Below are positions 1 to 12,939 of a stretch of DNA of 64,000 bases, one piece after another (position 1 is the first letter of the stretch; each line of letters begins with the position of its first letter). A model generated the notes under the pieces. The model was not told the origin of the DNA. It made no database searches and was given only the letters and a program-made list of their open reading frames with translations. A program made the translations under genes and the position numbers. The stretch is from Micropterus salmoides (lineage: Eukaryota > Chordata > Actinopteri > Centrarchiformes > Centrarchidae): positions 22,553,144-22,617,143 of the forward strand of contig NW_024040152.1 in NCBI RefSeq assembly GCF_014851395.1. Direction: 5' to 3'.

Positions 1-576
1 TAACAGCACATCTTGCTGACCTGTGCTGTTCCCTGCAGTATGTGTCCATGTGTGTGTGTGTATCTGTGTATGCTCAGTAGTGTTAAGGGCATTAAAGTGT
101 GAAAGCGTTTCTAAATTGCTCTTAAATTGCTCTAGGGAGGGGTTAGATGGATATATGCCCTGCAGGGCTAATGGAAGGAGTATCACTCTTCCATGTAGAA
201 GAAGATATTGCAGTACATACAATATACATTTTGTATGTGTTCATATGCCAAGGAAAACACGCATGCACTGCTTTCCCCGTGCGCTCAGCCAGACTGATCA
301 TCGTCCTCTGATCATCTTCCTCTTTTTCACCTCCTCCTTCACCTCTTTTGATACTCTTAGCTTCATTCTTCTTCTCCTTCTCTCTTCCTCTCATCCTTAT
401 GAAAGAGGAGAACTTGCTTTCTCCCCCACCGCCCCCCACCCTTCTTTTTTTTTTATCTGTCTTCTAACCCAGTCAGGTTTAATCCTGTTGGTCACGGTAG
501 ATATATGGGGTCCTGCTCACTTTGTTTCAGTCTCTTCCAGAGACACATTCCCCAGAGAGACCCTATGGATTTAGTT

Positions 577-604
<28 letters not shown>
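577..604. repeat. (AC)14 microsatellite
   Basis: An uninterrupted AC dinucleotide run. Such runs are very common in fish DNA. Confidence 0.95.
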
Positions 605-607
<3 letters not shown>

Positions 608-1600
608 TACTGGGAAAAACGTGTTTACACAAATACACATATGCATACATTGGATTTACCCACATTCACCATTGTGAATGTCTGGATCAAAATAAGTTTA
701 AAGCGAGGTTTTTATGAACAGCTGAAGAAACTGGTGGCTCCGTTTAAAATACATTATACATTATGCAGTGTGTATGCTGCCTTGAAACAACATGTCCATA
801 TATTTGGCTGATGCCTTTGATGCATGAAATGAAACACTTACCCAGTAACCATCAATATGTAGTAACCACAGTTTCAAATAGTTTATAATTTAAAGTATTT
901 CCATGTCTATTTCTTTTTAATGGTTTGCTTTAAAACAGTCTCTGGTTAGTTATTCTTTTCCATCCTGCCACATCAAGTTCATATAATGTTCCTTTATTTT
1001 TACAATATTTGGCTAATGTCCACTATATGAAGGCTGTGATTCTCTACGTGTAGTGGTATTGTGTCGTAAAGTGCATAGTCTATGAATGCACTTGTTTTAG
1101 TCTAAAACAGATCAAATGAAGAGGAAGACAGAGACCAAAAGAGAGATTTGACACTGAAACAGCAGAAGACATCCCGCAGTACACTGCTGTTTTCATGTAA
1201 GCCCACTGAAAAGTTAAGATCACTCCCTTATTCCCTGAGAGCACTGCACCATACCACATCATCAAACCTGGATTTCTCTAGGGTGTTAGTGTTCTGCTAT
1301 AAGATGTTTCAAATATGAGAATGTACATACATGTGAAGGGATGAAGAGGATTGACTATCAACCAGCAGACCTTTTTGGTTGTGTCCTTAACATCCAAATT
1401 CTTTAAACATGCCTGGGAAAAGCAACCAATTCTGGGGGTAATGTCCTTATTTATTTCTTTCGTTCTGCTCATCTTCATCTGTAATTTTTGTGTCTTTCTT
1501 TTTTATATTTCTGCCTTTTCTTTCTTCCCACTTATCTGTCTCTCACATTTGCTGTAGGAGGCAGTTGTCTGCCTCATGGTCCAACAATAGAGGTCTGTGT

Positions 1601-1602
<2 letters not shown>

Positions 1603-1637
<35 letters not shown>

Positions 1638-1660
1638 TGTACGTGCGTGCGTGTGCGCGC
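1603..1660. repeat. (GT)n compound microsatellite
   Basis: A pure GT run of about 32 bases (1603-1634) is followed by an imperfect GT/GC purine-pyrimidine tail to about 1660, a sequence type with Z-DNA potential. Confidence 0.93.
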
Positions 1661-3454
1661 ACATGGGCCCCATCCTGATTCAGGCCTTGTCTGTGGGCCC
1701 CCCTCTCATTTTAATTAAAGAGCAGATGCACTACCCCTGCCCCGTCTGCCATCCCCTTTTGTATGTGTGTGCGCACGTGTGTGCGTTTGTCTTGTTTCCA
1801 CCCAGCGTGCCCTCACCATGTGCCAGTTTTAAGCCATATTGCTGTTAGTGTCATCTGTATGGAAGATGAATTAGTAGGCAGGGGTGTGTACGTCTACACA
1901 GCCAGTTCTTCAAATAGGTTAAAAAAATGTGAATTGTGTAACAAGTTTTATGGTTAAATGGTTATCATGTTTTAAAGCAGACAGGACAACAAAGGGAATC
2001 ACACACACATATACACATGTACACACATGAACAGCACGTTACATGGTGTGTTTGTAGGATATAGATAAAAAAAAAATACCTCCATGATGTTGACCTAGAA
2101 ATCAGATGAAGTTGTTTATTATCATTGTAACAGTGAATTTATATCCATGCATCCAAATTACCTGTCATTTATTACCACTGTAAAGCATATTGGTGAAAGG
2201 AAAATTTTGATATCATGATCGACAATTTTTTTTTTTATCATCATTTGGGGACAATAAATATCCTTACTATGTTTCAGGAGAATTTCAGGAGAGGATCAAT
2301 AATAAACAGTTAAAGCAACAAGTTTAAAGGAGTATTTTGTGAGTCTTTGGGGATTTTATGTTGGTTTCTCCAATTGTATTAATTAAAACAATAATAAATA
2401 ATTTAACAAATCCAATGTTCAGTCCAGGCACCATATAAATGCATGGCATGCTGTCTAAATGCACACAGTGACAGAACAGATTTTTTGTCCATATATTTGG
2501 ATTCACAGTCTAACTGGCTCTATAGCCTTGGATGAGACTTCACCATGGAACTAGGGTCACACTGCCTATCCTTTTTTCCCTCCTCCCCTCTTGTAGTCAC
2601 TGAAAGGTGTTGTTGCCTCTGGTTGTTGCTGCATTTTGTCACTTTTTGACATATGAAGAATGACACAAATTCCTGTGCTTTTATTGTTCTTAACCAACAA
2701 GGGACAATTTCACAGTGACTGCGATCACAACAGCACCTTACAAATGCTCCTAATGGTGCTGTTCGGCAGACAAAACAACCTTTTCAGGAAAGCTCAGGGT
2801 TTAACAGCTCCCTGCAAGCACACCAAGTCAAGGTTCTCTTTCCTTTCTTGCTTCTATTTATCATGTTCTTAAATGTGCTAAAAAATGAAAATTTCTTGAG
2901 GATGAATGGGATAAGTTGCTGCTGCAGTGCAGTGTGAATGAATGTGTTCATGTGCAATAGTAAGGGAGAGATTGAAACCTTACTGGTTGATGTAACGGAA
3001 TGGAAATTGAAATCTTGTTTTGGTACATGCAGCCCTTCTCCAAATATGCTGTATTATGCCTACAGTCTCTTTCATTCTCCCCTTCTGTCGTTTTCTCACA
3101 TACACACACACAAACACACACATTTAGGCACAGGGCCCGTGTTGCTACTCAGAGATGTGGCAAGTCACTCAACTCAGGATCTTTGTGTATGTGTTTGCGT
3201 GTGTTGCAAGGGCATTACAACATCTCTAAATCCCTCAACCAAATCACAATTATGAAAGTTGCTCTAGTTGTTTTTCCACTAGTTTATAACACTATGAGGA
3301 TATAATTTATTGTAAAGAAATTGTGATTTTTGTTAACAAAATAAAAAACTGAATAATCTCATCATTCCTTTCTGTGCTCCAATGTAAAGACAACCAATGC
3401 CTGACAAAAATATTACTTTATATAAATGTCATGAAAGCTGTGATCTCTGTCAAT

Positions 3455-3491
3455 CACACACACACACACACATACACACACACACACACAC
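3455..3491. repeat. (CA)n microsatellite
   Basis: A CA run interrupted once by a CATA unit. Confidence 0.93.
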
Positions 3492-3655
3492 TGGGATGTA
3501 CATGACTCTTAGCCCTGTTTGCTACTTTCAGCTCTTTCTTTTATGGATCTTTTGATGTCTCCCGTGCTTTGGATCAATAGACTGACTTTCTTCCCTGTTG
3601 GATTGTACGCAGATCTGTTGTCGAAACAGGGCCAGTGGCAGGTCTGCAGGGAATG

Positions 3656-3656
<1 letters not shown>

Positions 3657-3697
<41 letters not shown>

Positions 3698-3704
3698 AAC
3701 ACAC
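3657..3704. repeat. (AC)n microsatellite
   Basis: AC run, pure from 3657 to 3690, then imperfect with GC and AA interruptions. Confidence 0.93.
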
Positions 3705-4859
3705 ATGCACGCACACCCCAGATGCTGACAGGAAACTATGTTGTGATATATTGACAAGATAGGTTTCTGCTGAATGAACCCTGACCTCCTGAAAACCAAT
3801 ATGACTGGCAGATTGACCTTGGTGGAAGTGATCTGATTGGCAGGTTCAATTTTAATTTTGATTTATTGACATTCTTTCTTTGAGATCCATCTGTGTGTGT
3901 AATGTTACCAGGAAAGTATATGTCAAGTGTGTGTCAGTGCTCACGTGTGTGTGTATGTACGTAAGACAATTAACCCCTTGCTTCTCAAATAAAAATGTGT
4001 CTTTAATTGGTCATCTTGGATATGATGTATAGGCTATAAAGTCATGGATTCTGCAAAGTATGTGTGTATCCAATAATATAAAACAAGCTTTAGCTTGCAT
4101 TTACAGTCCTGAAAGTCAAATCCTTCTTCCACCTGTTCAACGACACTGGTTGATATTGTGTGTACACTTTCACCTGTTGTTGATAAAGTGACTGCACAGT
4201 GCTCCTCGCCTGTCCACATACCAGTGCATGTATAAACAAACACTGCTCCGTAATTTTGCATTGGCTGATGGACCTCTTTTTATGAGGACATTCACTGTTC
4301 TTGAGGAATTCTTTCATCATCCTGACAGGGATTGTTCCCAGACTGAATTTAAGTTTAGACGTTCTTTTAATAAAATGTATAAAAGAAATTCCCACCAATG
4401 TGAGCTCTAAGTTTACTTGAAAATGCAACATTTCTGTCATTGACTGCCATCAGGCATCAAACCCACAATAAGGAGTAATAACTCTATACTAAAGCCACAG
4501 ACTCCAAGAACCAAATAAAAAATGAATCAAATCACACCCAAGGCAATTACGTCATCAATAATTGATTGATCAATGATTTTTAAAGAATCAAATGGCACAA
4601 AAATTTATCTTAACTTACATAAAGTACAGTAGAATACAGTAGATCAAGGCTGACTCAGCTGAAATATTAGCATTGTTTATTCACCCACCACCTGCTTATT
4701 GAATAAATGTGGATTTTTGATTATTTGGATCAGTTAATTGCTTTTTTTATTGCCTATTTGTGAACGGTACCTCACATTGTAACCTCACATAAAAATGAAC
4801 CACATGCCTTCTTTCTATGGGGCTTGTGAAGAAGCGGTCAGATTTTGCCTACTTGCCTA

Positions 4860-5623
4860 CTGATTCTGACCTCTAAGCACAGCAACAACACTGCAGCTTA
4901 AGAAATCAAGTCTGCTAACACCAAAAAACTACCCACTCTCAGCACAACACAGACTCCAACACAAACTCCAAGTAAGGATAAAAAACAACAATAAAGTTTT
5001 ATGTGCTGGAGCCCGTCAGGACAAACGACTCAGATCGTCGTCAGGCAAAAACACGGTCAATATCGGAAAGGTGTTTGAGTCATATTGAGACCTCTGCTTT
5101 GTTTTGGATATAAAAACCAACAGAGAGTTGGCTTTCATCCAACTGGACATGTAAACTAACACTACTGCAAACCATGTGAAATATATTGTGATTTTGTGTT
5201 TTAGTTGGGTCAAGTTAGATAATATTAGCTTGCCAGCAAAGGCTGACCCGTTGCTAATGTTATCCACTGCAAAATCAACAGTTGTAACATTATGGCTTGT
5301 CACATTAATTTACCAGCTAACGCAATCCATATTACTTTCCTGTGTACCACCAGTATTATGTCAAAGTGTTGATATTAGCTTGCAAGAAATGACATAACAG
5401 TACAAAGCAAATGTGGAACGATATTTTTAGCTTACTAGCTAGTTATGCAAGGCAGAGGCAGCCAGGTACATTAGATACTGAGGTATCCAGTTATTTAGCT
5501 GGTCTCAAGCGCTGTAACTTATGTGACCCTCATAATACAATACAAAACATGTAGTGGTTTCAATCTGAAATCTTTACTGCTAGAGGCCGCTGAAAACTGC
5601 ACATGGCCCCTTCAAGATACCAT
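4860..5623 (+). mobile_element. Degraded copy A of the TTAA-flanked repeat family
   Basis: This segment resembles the element at 48.87-55.41 kb in the same orientation. Shared landmarks in the same order are an AAGGATA-AAACAACAATAAAG block (about 4973-5000 versus 49147-49172), a TTGCTAATGTTATCC block (about 5252 versus 49297), an ACTTTCCTGTGT block (about 5333 versus 49372) and the GGCCGCTGAAAACTGCA end motif (about 5585 versus 55382). Its right edge reads CCCCTTCAAG where the better copy has CCACTTTAA, so the terminal TTAA appears mutated. The left terminus could not be placed. No coding potential is seen. It is likely an old non-autonomous DNA transposon copy. Confidence 0.6.
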
Positions 5624-8427
5624 AGATGTTGGTATAATCCTAAAAAGTGATACACACGCTGGTGCATCTACAGGCATTTGTGTTTGCATGTGTTGCCAAT
5701 GTAACACTACTTTTTAAATGTAGGCAATTACACTCCTACATAATCCTCCCAACCCTCCCAATGCACAGAGAGGCTCCTTGTGAAATCCAGTTGGTATTAT
5801 CTGTTTGCTCTATTTATTATAGGGCAAGAGGCATGGCCTAACTCACTGCATGATACCTTTGATAAATAATTACAATCCTAACAGGATTTAGGAAAGTAGC
5901 TGGAAGAAATAACTATTTTAGATAACCTTCTATCCATCTACACACACACACATACTCAAAAACATCCACTTACAATCAGCAAGCCAATTAGATTCATATA
6001 ATGTTATAAGGAGTGGGTGATTATGTTTATTATTTAGAGTAAGTATTAATTCCAGTCTCATTAAGAGAAAAGTGTGGGTTAATTTACCATGCACTCTGAG
6101 TTAATTCTTCATATCAGTGAGTGCTGTTTAACCCACGTTGTTCACATCTAACATTCTACTTTTACGGAGTCAGTGGCATTTGTAATGACTTTGATAATTA
6201 TACCTCTTATATGACCTGCAGTACACCTACACATGGCTAAAACATGCATGAGGGGTACATTTCACATATGGTAGCATTTAAGTTACATACATTAGATTTA
6301 AACAAATTATGGGTCAAATGACTGAAATTCAAATAAAGCACATAGAACATTTGATGAAACAGCAGATACATAGACATTTATCTTGCACAGTAGATACACA
6401 ACGTATACAATCTTCAACTGTCATCTACAGGGCTGTATCTACATATAATTGTTGCATGTGTAAACATTAAAAGTAATGCTTCTTTCTATGTTGTTTTGAA
6501 AGTTAAATCGCAACTGTGCCTTGCATTTATTTTCTGTATTTCAGAGGTTGCATAACAAATTGTTTCAACAGCTATGCAACCATTACAGAATCCTCTGCTT
6601 TGAGTGCCCTGCCCGCAGGCTGCCAGACTGCGCAGTCCAAGAAAATTGGTTGAAAAATGTGCTTTTGGACCATCTAACCACATTACTGAGTTGAATCATA
6701 GGCAAGAGACTGCCTCTGATATCCAGAATAGTATATTTGACAATATTGTTACAAGGCTTATTATTCAGCCAAGTGAATAATAGAGCTGCTTCTGGGTACA
6801 CTGTCATTTGAACACTAAAGCTGTTTGGTCTTTGGCAGGGGACGGTATTCATTATTGCACCACTGGCAGCCAGTCACACCTTGGACATGAATGCTCTCTT
6901 TTGATTGCACGAAGCACATATTACATTATGTGTCAAAAGAGATGCAATTGAGACCCAATATTAGCTGAAGAAGCAAAAAGGGAAGTCATAAGTGACACAA
7001 TTCTTGTAAATATTACAAAGTACAAAACATCAACATATAATCAAATTCATTACATTCATATGCTCTTTAAGAATAGCAGCTCGTCCATGCTTCATGTCCT
7101 GGTGTTTTTAGCAGAAAAGTGTGAAACTAGACTCACTTTTGAACCCTTAAAAATAAAATAAAAATCTGCTTTGGAACGGCAAAGGCAGAGGGCTGATTTC
7201 ATAAACTAAATCTGCTCCACCTGGTGCTCCTTTTAAGGAAGCTGTTTGAGAGTGGAACTGTTAGAACCAAATTAACCTGCCAAACATGTTTTTTTTTCAT
7301 TGTTTATCTGGTAACATGTGCATCAGATGACTCTTAATCCAATGACAAATGCAGGGCAGGCAGATGTTAGGTTCTGGAGATGATATAAAGTTTAAAAGAA
7401 TGTTTACTCACTAAAACAGGCATTCAGAATCACACTGGTGAGACCATTGGAATTAGAAAACATCAAGGGAATGGAAGAGAGAGATAAGCCTCTCCAAATT
7501 TCAAGATCCACTTGTTTATTTGACAGCTCCTGCACAGTGGCTTGCACACTTCACAGAGTTTGCGTGATTGACTACCAATTGGCAAACAACATGGCAGCCT
7601 TTGTCTTGTAATTCTTTATAGCAGGGAATTTTGGTTTCAGGCACATTGGTGCTTGTGCTGCTCATATGCCAAATACTTTACGTAAACAAAGCTGATATAA
7701 TCATTCCCCTCTATTATTTTACATCTTGGTGTCATTTTTCAAGTGGTTTTATTGTAGCCCTGCTGTACAGATAATACTACAGAGCAGCCTGTCTCTTTGC
7801 TCTCCCCTCAGTGCATTCAAAGATCCTGATCAAGTTAACAGATTTAAAAAAAAGTCAAATACCATCTGCTGGGTGCTTTAAATATGGCACCTCTACCTTA
7901 ACCATAACAAGTTTTCTGCCAATATAAAAAATCTTGATCTTAAATGTCAAGAGTTGACATTATTCAGCTGGAAGCAATCAATAGAGGATAGTCTAACTGC
8001 ATAACTTTGAATGACAGGAGTAAGTGCACTCTGTGAACAACACTAGCCCCATACTGTATAAAATCATCATGGTGGAGGTGGTAGAGATTTTGAACAGAAA
8101 GGGACTTTTGTCTTCTGTGTCTGTATTTCTACATTTGTTCTCCTCATCTCCCCACTCGCTCCACATATTTCTTTAAAGAAAAAGATTTTCAGTTTCTTTG
8201 AATAGCAAGCTTTAGTCAAGATGTGCTTCGTGATGTGCACAATCTAATTCCCTTTTATATGCCAAAATCAACGTGTGCTGTAGATGTATCCTTTTCAAAC
8301 AGTGAGATTCAACATTTTTTTCCCTCACTGAAAGAGTGATATGTTTCCATTCTCTTTTTACACTTCAATTTGTTAAAAAATATTTCTGTGAAAAAGAGGA
8401 CTATTGTGTGTGCTAAATGACATTTAA

Positions 8428-8500
8428 AAAAAGCTCTAAAAACATAGTTGCACTTGATCAGAGCAACAATAACCCAAGGGACAGAGGAATTAGAAAGGAG
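8428..8500 (+). other. Duplicated non-coding motif, copy 1
   Basis: This contains an 18-base string, AGTTGCACTTGATCAGAG (8446-8463), that recurs exactly at 8861-8878. The following 11 bases match with three transitions. Similarity also extends upstream (AAAAGC-x-AAAAACA) and downstream (GACAGAGGAATTA-AAGGAG). It has no terminal repeats and no simple-sequence character. The pattern suits a duplicated regulatory element, but function is inference. Confidence 0.4.
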
Positions 8501-8842
8501 GACCATGGGGACTGAGCTCCATTTTACCAGGAAGATACAAATACAAGCATTTTGGGACCTTCCACAATCTTGCATAGTTGCAGAACTAATCTAAGCTTTC
8601 TGACCACTGACTGTCAAAGCCTTGAAAGGCACTTTGCTTGATTAAAGCAAGCAAACGAGAAAAAATTACTTCAAAGTGCTTTGGATGTCAACTTTGTTAG
8701 AGACTTGAAAGCCCTGCATATGAATGATATTGTGTACTGCTAATGCCAAGAACACTCATACATTTACATAGGGGTAGATGATCAAATTTGATCTCCTGTC
8801 TGAGAAACCTCAAAGCAGTTGTTTTGCAAAATGATATTCATG

Positions 8843-8920
8843 AAAAGCAGTGAAAAACAGAGTTGCACTTGATCAGAGTAATAATGACCCTGCAGGCAGA
8901 GCAGAGCAATTAAAGGAGAG
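8843..8920 (+). other. Duplicated non-coding motif, copy 2
   Basis: This is the partner of the motif at 8428-8500, in the same orientation and offset by 415 bases. The identical core is 8861-8878. Confidence 0.4.
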
Positions 8921-9899
8921 TCCAGAGGAGAGATGAGAACTATTAACAGCCACAGAGGACCTTCTCTCTCCCCGTTTCACTCTTTCTCTCTCTCAGCCGA
9001 GGCTAGCAAAGCTTTACACTGATGAAAACATTGCTGGAAATTCTGAAAAAGCACTAATTATGGAGAGAGGGGGGGTATGGGGGAGGGAAGGAGGTGAAAG
9101 AGATAGAAGATCCCCTGTGCTTCAGAGACATTTCCTGTCCAATTTAATATTTGCATCAGTTATTTTTGATCTGCTGTTTCTTGCATAAAATTGTACATTT
9201 TTACATCAAGTCACGATTCCACCGGGTTTGCTGATTGAACCCAATCTGAGTCAAGTAAACTAGTGAAACTGGAAACTTGGATGTTCTCAAAATGCTTCAT
9301 TGTCACTTAGATAATGACAATGGGTGCTATGTCTTCTGTGAGCTCATGTCTAATTATTGTTAATCATTGAATTTCTTGCTGCAGAGAAAATACTAATTGA
9401 TCATTTTATGTGGCATAATTTGTGTCTTCTCTTGTTTGTTTGAGAAAAGGGAGAGACTGAGTTGCGAACCACAAGAAACACAAAAGTCATTTTATAATGC
9501 GGAATACTTTGGCACAGTTAAATCAAACTCAGGTGTCTGTGCAAACTGGGCCCATGGCTACCATCACTTTGTGGTTTTGGAAGAATGGGTTGTTTTCTTT
9601 TGACACAGATTGTGTGGTTTAGGGTGTTCAACTACAGGACAACCTGATATGACACAAAATTACTTAATTTACCATTAGGAATGTCTTATGATTTCTTAGA
9701 CTGAGAAGGGGTCTATTAACATTCCCAAATGGACTAGCAGAAAAATAAACATTATTATTTAGAGCTTCTCTCAAAACCAAGGCCCAAGCCAGAGGTCATG
9801 TCCTCTGTATTTGTTTCTGGAAATTTCAGAACCAAAGGAGCCGTTTAAATTTTGTAAATGTATATGCAACGTTTCAACAATGTTTTTATGCTTTTTTAC

Positions 9900-10255
9900 A
9901 CTTTATAAGGAACAATGACTTTACCTTTTCTCCCTCTCCACACCTTAAGTCTAATTGTACCTATGCACCCATACTGCACTGCTCACAGTACTTTAACACA
10001 TTCTCACATTATTTGTACATGTTATTTGCACTATTCATATTATGAATATGCTCTCTATATGCTTTTGATATACTCACAGATCCTTATAATATACTGTATA
10101 CTGTAACTCCAATGTACATATTTGTAAGATATCACTATATTTCTGCACTTCTGCTTAGATGCTAACTGCACTCCATTAGCTCTGTACCTGTACCCTGCAT
10201 AAGGACAATAAGGTTGAATCCAATATAATCTAATCTAATTTAATCTAATCTAATC
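9900..10255 (+). mobile_element. LINE 3' end with (TCTAA)n tail
   Basis: An AT-rich stretch with repeated short motifs of the GCACT/ACTGTA type leads to an ACAATAAGGTTGAATC block and then an imperfect TCTAA pentamer tail (about 10225-10255). Many fish non-LTR retrotransposons end in a CAATAAA-like block plus a short tandem tail like this. No reverse transcriptase sequence is attached, so the copy would be strongly 5'-truncated. The left boundary is approximate. Confidence 0.5.
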
Positions 10256-12600
10256 TTTTGAAAGTAATGCTCTAAAAAGATTATTATTATCATATATATA
10301 ATGGCAATAGTTTTTTTAAAGAGTTCATCGCAGCTTGTAAGCCAGTTTCAACCTTGTGGCATGGCAGGAATATACAGTTCTATCTGTCTCAGTTTGCGCT
10401 GAAAGCTGTGACCAGGACTGCTTACAGGTGAAGAGTGACCATTCTCTCTAACATGCAAAGGTCCGACCTTGGTTCCACAGGTCAGTGTGGTTAGTTCAGA
10501 AAGCTACAGAGACTCATTCTAAATTGCCTGTGTTAGAAAGGTTACCTCAACAGGGTCAAGCATCAGCATTATTTAAAATGTCACTGATACGATGAGGACA
10601 CATTCCTAGAGTGTGTGCGTTTGTGTCTATGTGTGAGAGTGTGTTGGCTCATGAGCAACCATGACCGTGGTAGAGAAGAGCCATCATGGTCTGGCTTTAA
10701 AGTCACATTTAATTGGTATATTCCCCCAAGTAAATAAAAAGGTGACATTTTCTCTTGGTGCCTGGACTGGAATGCTAAAAAACTGACGGGCCGAGGTCCC
10801 TGAAATGTCAAGGAGGAATAATTTCCACCACATACTCTGCCAGCTTTTGTACCTTGCCCCTGCTCTGCTCTGGGAGACTCAGAAAGGTCATCTGCACGTT
10901 TGACTCATTTTATGTCAACATTTGGCTGAGAATCAATGGCAGCTTTTCGTGATCAAAGATAAGTAGGCCACTGCTAAATTTTGTCCTGTGCTTGGCGCAG
11001 AGTGCTTCTGTACTTGATACAGTGATACAATAAGGCTTATATGTCAGATTTCTACCTCCTTCTTGCATCATCCCTGGTTAGGTGTTTCTCTCACACACAA
11101 ATCCACACATAGAGACTGAAAGCCCCACTGGCACAGTAAACAACTTTAAGCACCCTGGAAAACAAACAGATAAAAGAACGCCTTTGACATGAAAACATGA
11201 CAATTTCCCTATAAGAGCCCCTCAGAAAAATAAAATCCCGAGACAGAGGAAAGAGCTTTACTGACAAGAAGAGACATCATTGACTAAATCCATGTTATTT
11301 ATCATCTGGCATAGCTCTGTGGCCGGCTTTAGGCCAATATGCCATGAATTACCTGCTGCAACATCCAAACACTCTCATGTAACCATTCAGCCATTCTAGG
11401 CCTCAAAGCATCTTAACAGAAGCAGCATATTTGGCCATTGGCTCATAATGAAATGATTTCTAAAACCAAGACTACAAATGTTCAGAGCATTCTCTTTCCC
11501 TCTCTTCATTCGTCTCTTTCTCTCTCTGTGTTTATTGGCATATTAGATAATGCTAATCAAATCCAGACTGATCAGGTTTGATGCATTCATTGACAAGGAT
11601 TTGTCAGCACAGTTTTCTTTCTAAAAGGGACTTAAAAATGTATAATAAAACATGTCTCCCCCTAAACCCTTCCTTGTTTTAGGATTTATGATTTATGGTT
11701 ATATGCGCTGAAGCATTCAATTTCTCAACCTTTGATGTTAGTGTTGTGGAGGTTGATAATCTGTGTGGATTGCAGTATACTTTGGTAATAGTGTGTACAT
11801 GTAGCACAGTCAAACCCCTTACCAAATACCAGAGTTTTTTTCTTTCTTTTTTTCTTTTTCTTTTTTTTACATCAAAGCTGAATAGCCAGTGTATCTCATG
11901 ATGTGATTGACTCATCAACTCAATTTGGACCTCATGTTTAAAACCACTTTACAATAAAGTCATATGAATGTAAGCGCTGATGGGAACATGAGAGGAATGA
12001 ACAAGAGATTAAGGAAAAAAGAGCAAAAGAGAGTGATTATACAATTCAATACTGGAATTGCCTCACTGCCTCACTGCCTGCATCCTGCGGCAAGTTTAAA
12101 TGTTCCTTTTTTTCCTGAAAGCAGCCGTGCAAAGTGATGTCACAACAAGCATTTGTAGAGTTTTAGGAGACAGACAAAACTAAACAAACAAAAAAAACTT
12201 ATTGGAAAACAGTCAAACTCCATCAGTGCTGCAAGGCAATGCAAACAAACCAATTAGAGATGCCTTCGCCACAGAGCCTGAAATTTAAAAGCAATAAACA
12301 ATCAGGCAGATAGACAGCCCCCAAAATTAGACACACACACTAGAGGTCTATTATCTCATCTCCCAGTTAACAAGCAAGTGCTTGATTAACAAACAAGGAG
12401 CTTAACAAGCTCTGATTGTTTAACGATGGGTTGCATTAGGGGGATTATTTGTAGACTGATGATTTATTCCAAACTGAAGGAGACGATCAGGATGCCATCA
12501 ACTGATCACCATTAAATTTGCAGTAATGACAATTCTAACAGGTGCATTTTTGATTATGTTATTCTGGTCATAATACTGATTATAAACCCATATGACCCTA
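10256..12600. other. Non-coding unique DNA
   Basis: No gene was seen. Short ORFs on both strands lack recognisable domains. The interval 12370-12560 has complex, AT-rich, homeobox-site-like sequence including TGATTAAC and GAGCTTAACAAGCTC. It could be a conserved non-coding element, but this cannot be shown from one sequence. Confidence 0.55.
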
Positions 12601-12610
12601 AAGTCATCAA

Positions 12611-12643
12611 CCATCCATCCATCCATCCATCCATCCATCCATC
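12611..12643. repeat. (CCAT)n tetranucleotide tail
   Basis: A CCAT run of about eight units directly adjoins the LINE tail sequence and forms its 3' end in minus orientation. Confidence 0.93.
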
Positions 12644-12939
12644 GTCAACCGCTTATCCTGCGTACAGGGTTGCTGAGGGCTGGAGCCAATCCCAGCTGAC
12701 ATCGGGCGAAAGGCGGGGTACACCCTGGACAGGTCGCCAGTCCATCGCAGGGCCACACATAGACAAACAACCAGTCACACTCACACTCACACCTAATGAC
12801 AATTTAGAGTCACCAATCAACCAAGGCAGCATGTCTTTGGATGGTGGGAGGAAGCCAGAGCACCCGGAGAGAACCCACGCAGACACAGGGAGAACATGCA
12901 GACTCCACACAGAAAGGCTGGGGCAACCCCTTTTTGCTG

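Larger units (their letters stand above)
1..4859. other. Non-coding block, microsatellite-rich
   Basis: I see no gene here. The open frames are short, overlap each other in several frames, and many run through CA/GT repeats or polypyrimidine tracts, so they are chance ORFs. The recognisable content is simple sequence, listed separately, and AT-rich unique DNA. A pyrimidine-rich tract lies near 310-460. Confidence 0.7.
5624..9899. other. Non-coding unique DNA
   Basis: No gene, terminal repeat or long simple repeat was recognised. The only internal structure found is the duplicated motif at 8428-8500 and 8843-8920, annotated separately. A purine-rich tract lies near 9060-9110. Confidence 0.6.

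Noticed and set aside
23..574. A 183-codon open frame at the left edge
   Set aside because: It has a low-complexity, Cys/Val/Ser-rich composition, passes through GT repeats and pyrimidine tracts, shows no domain, and overlaps an opposite-strand frame. It is a chance ORF.
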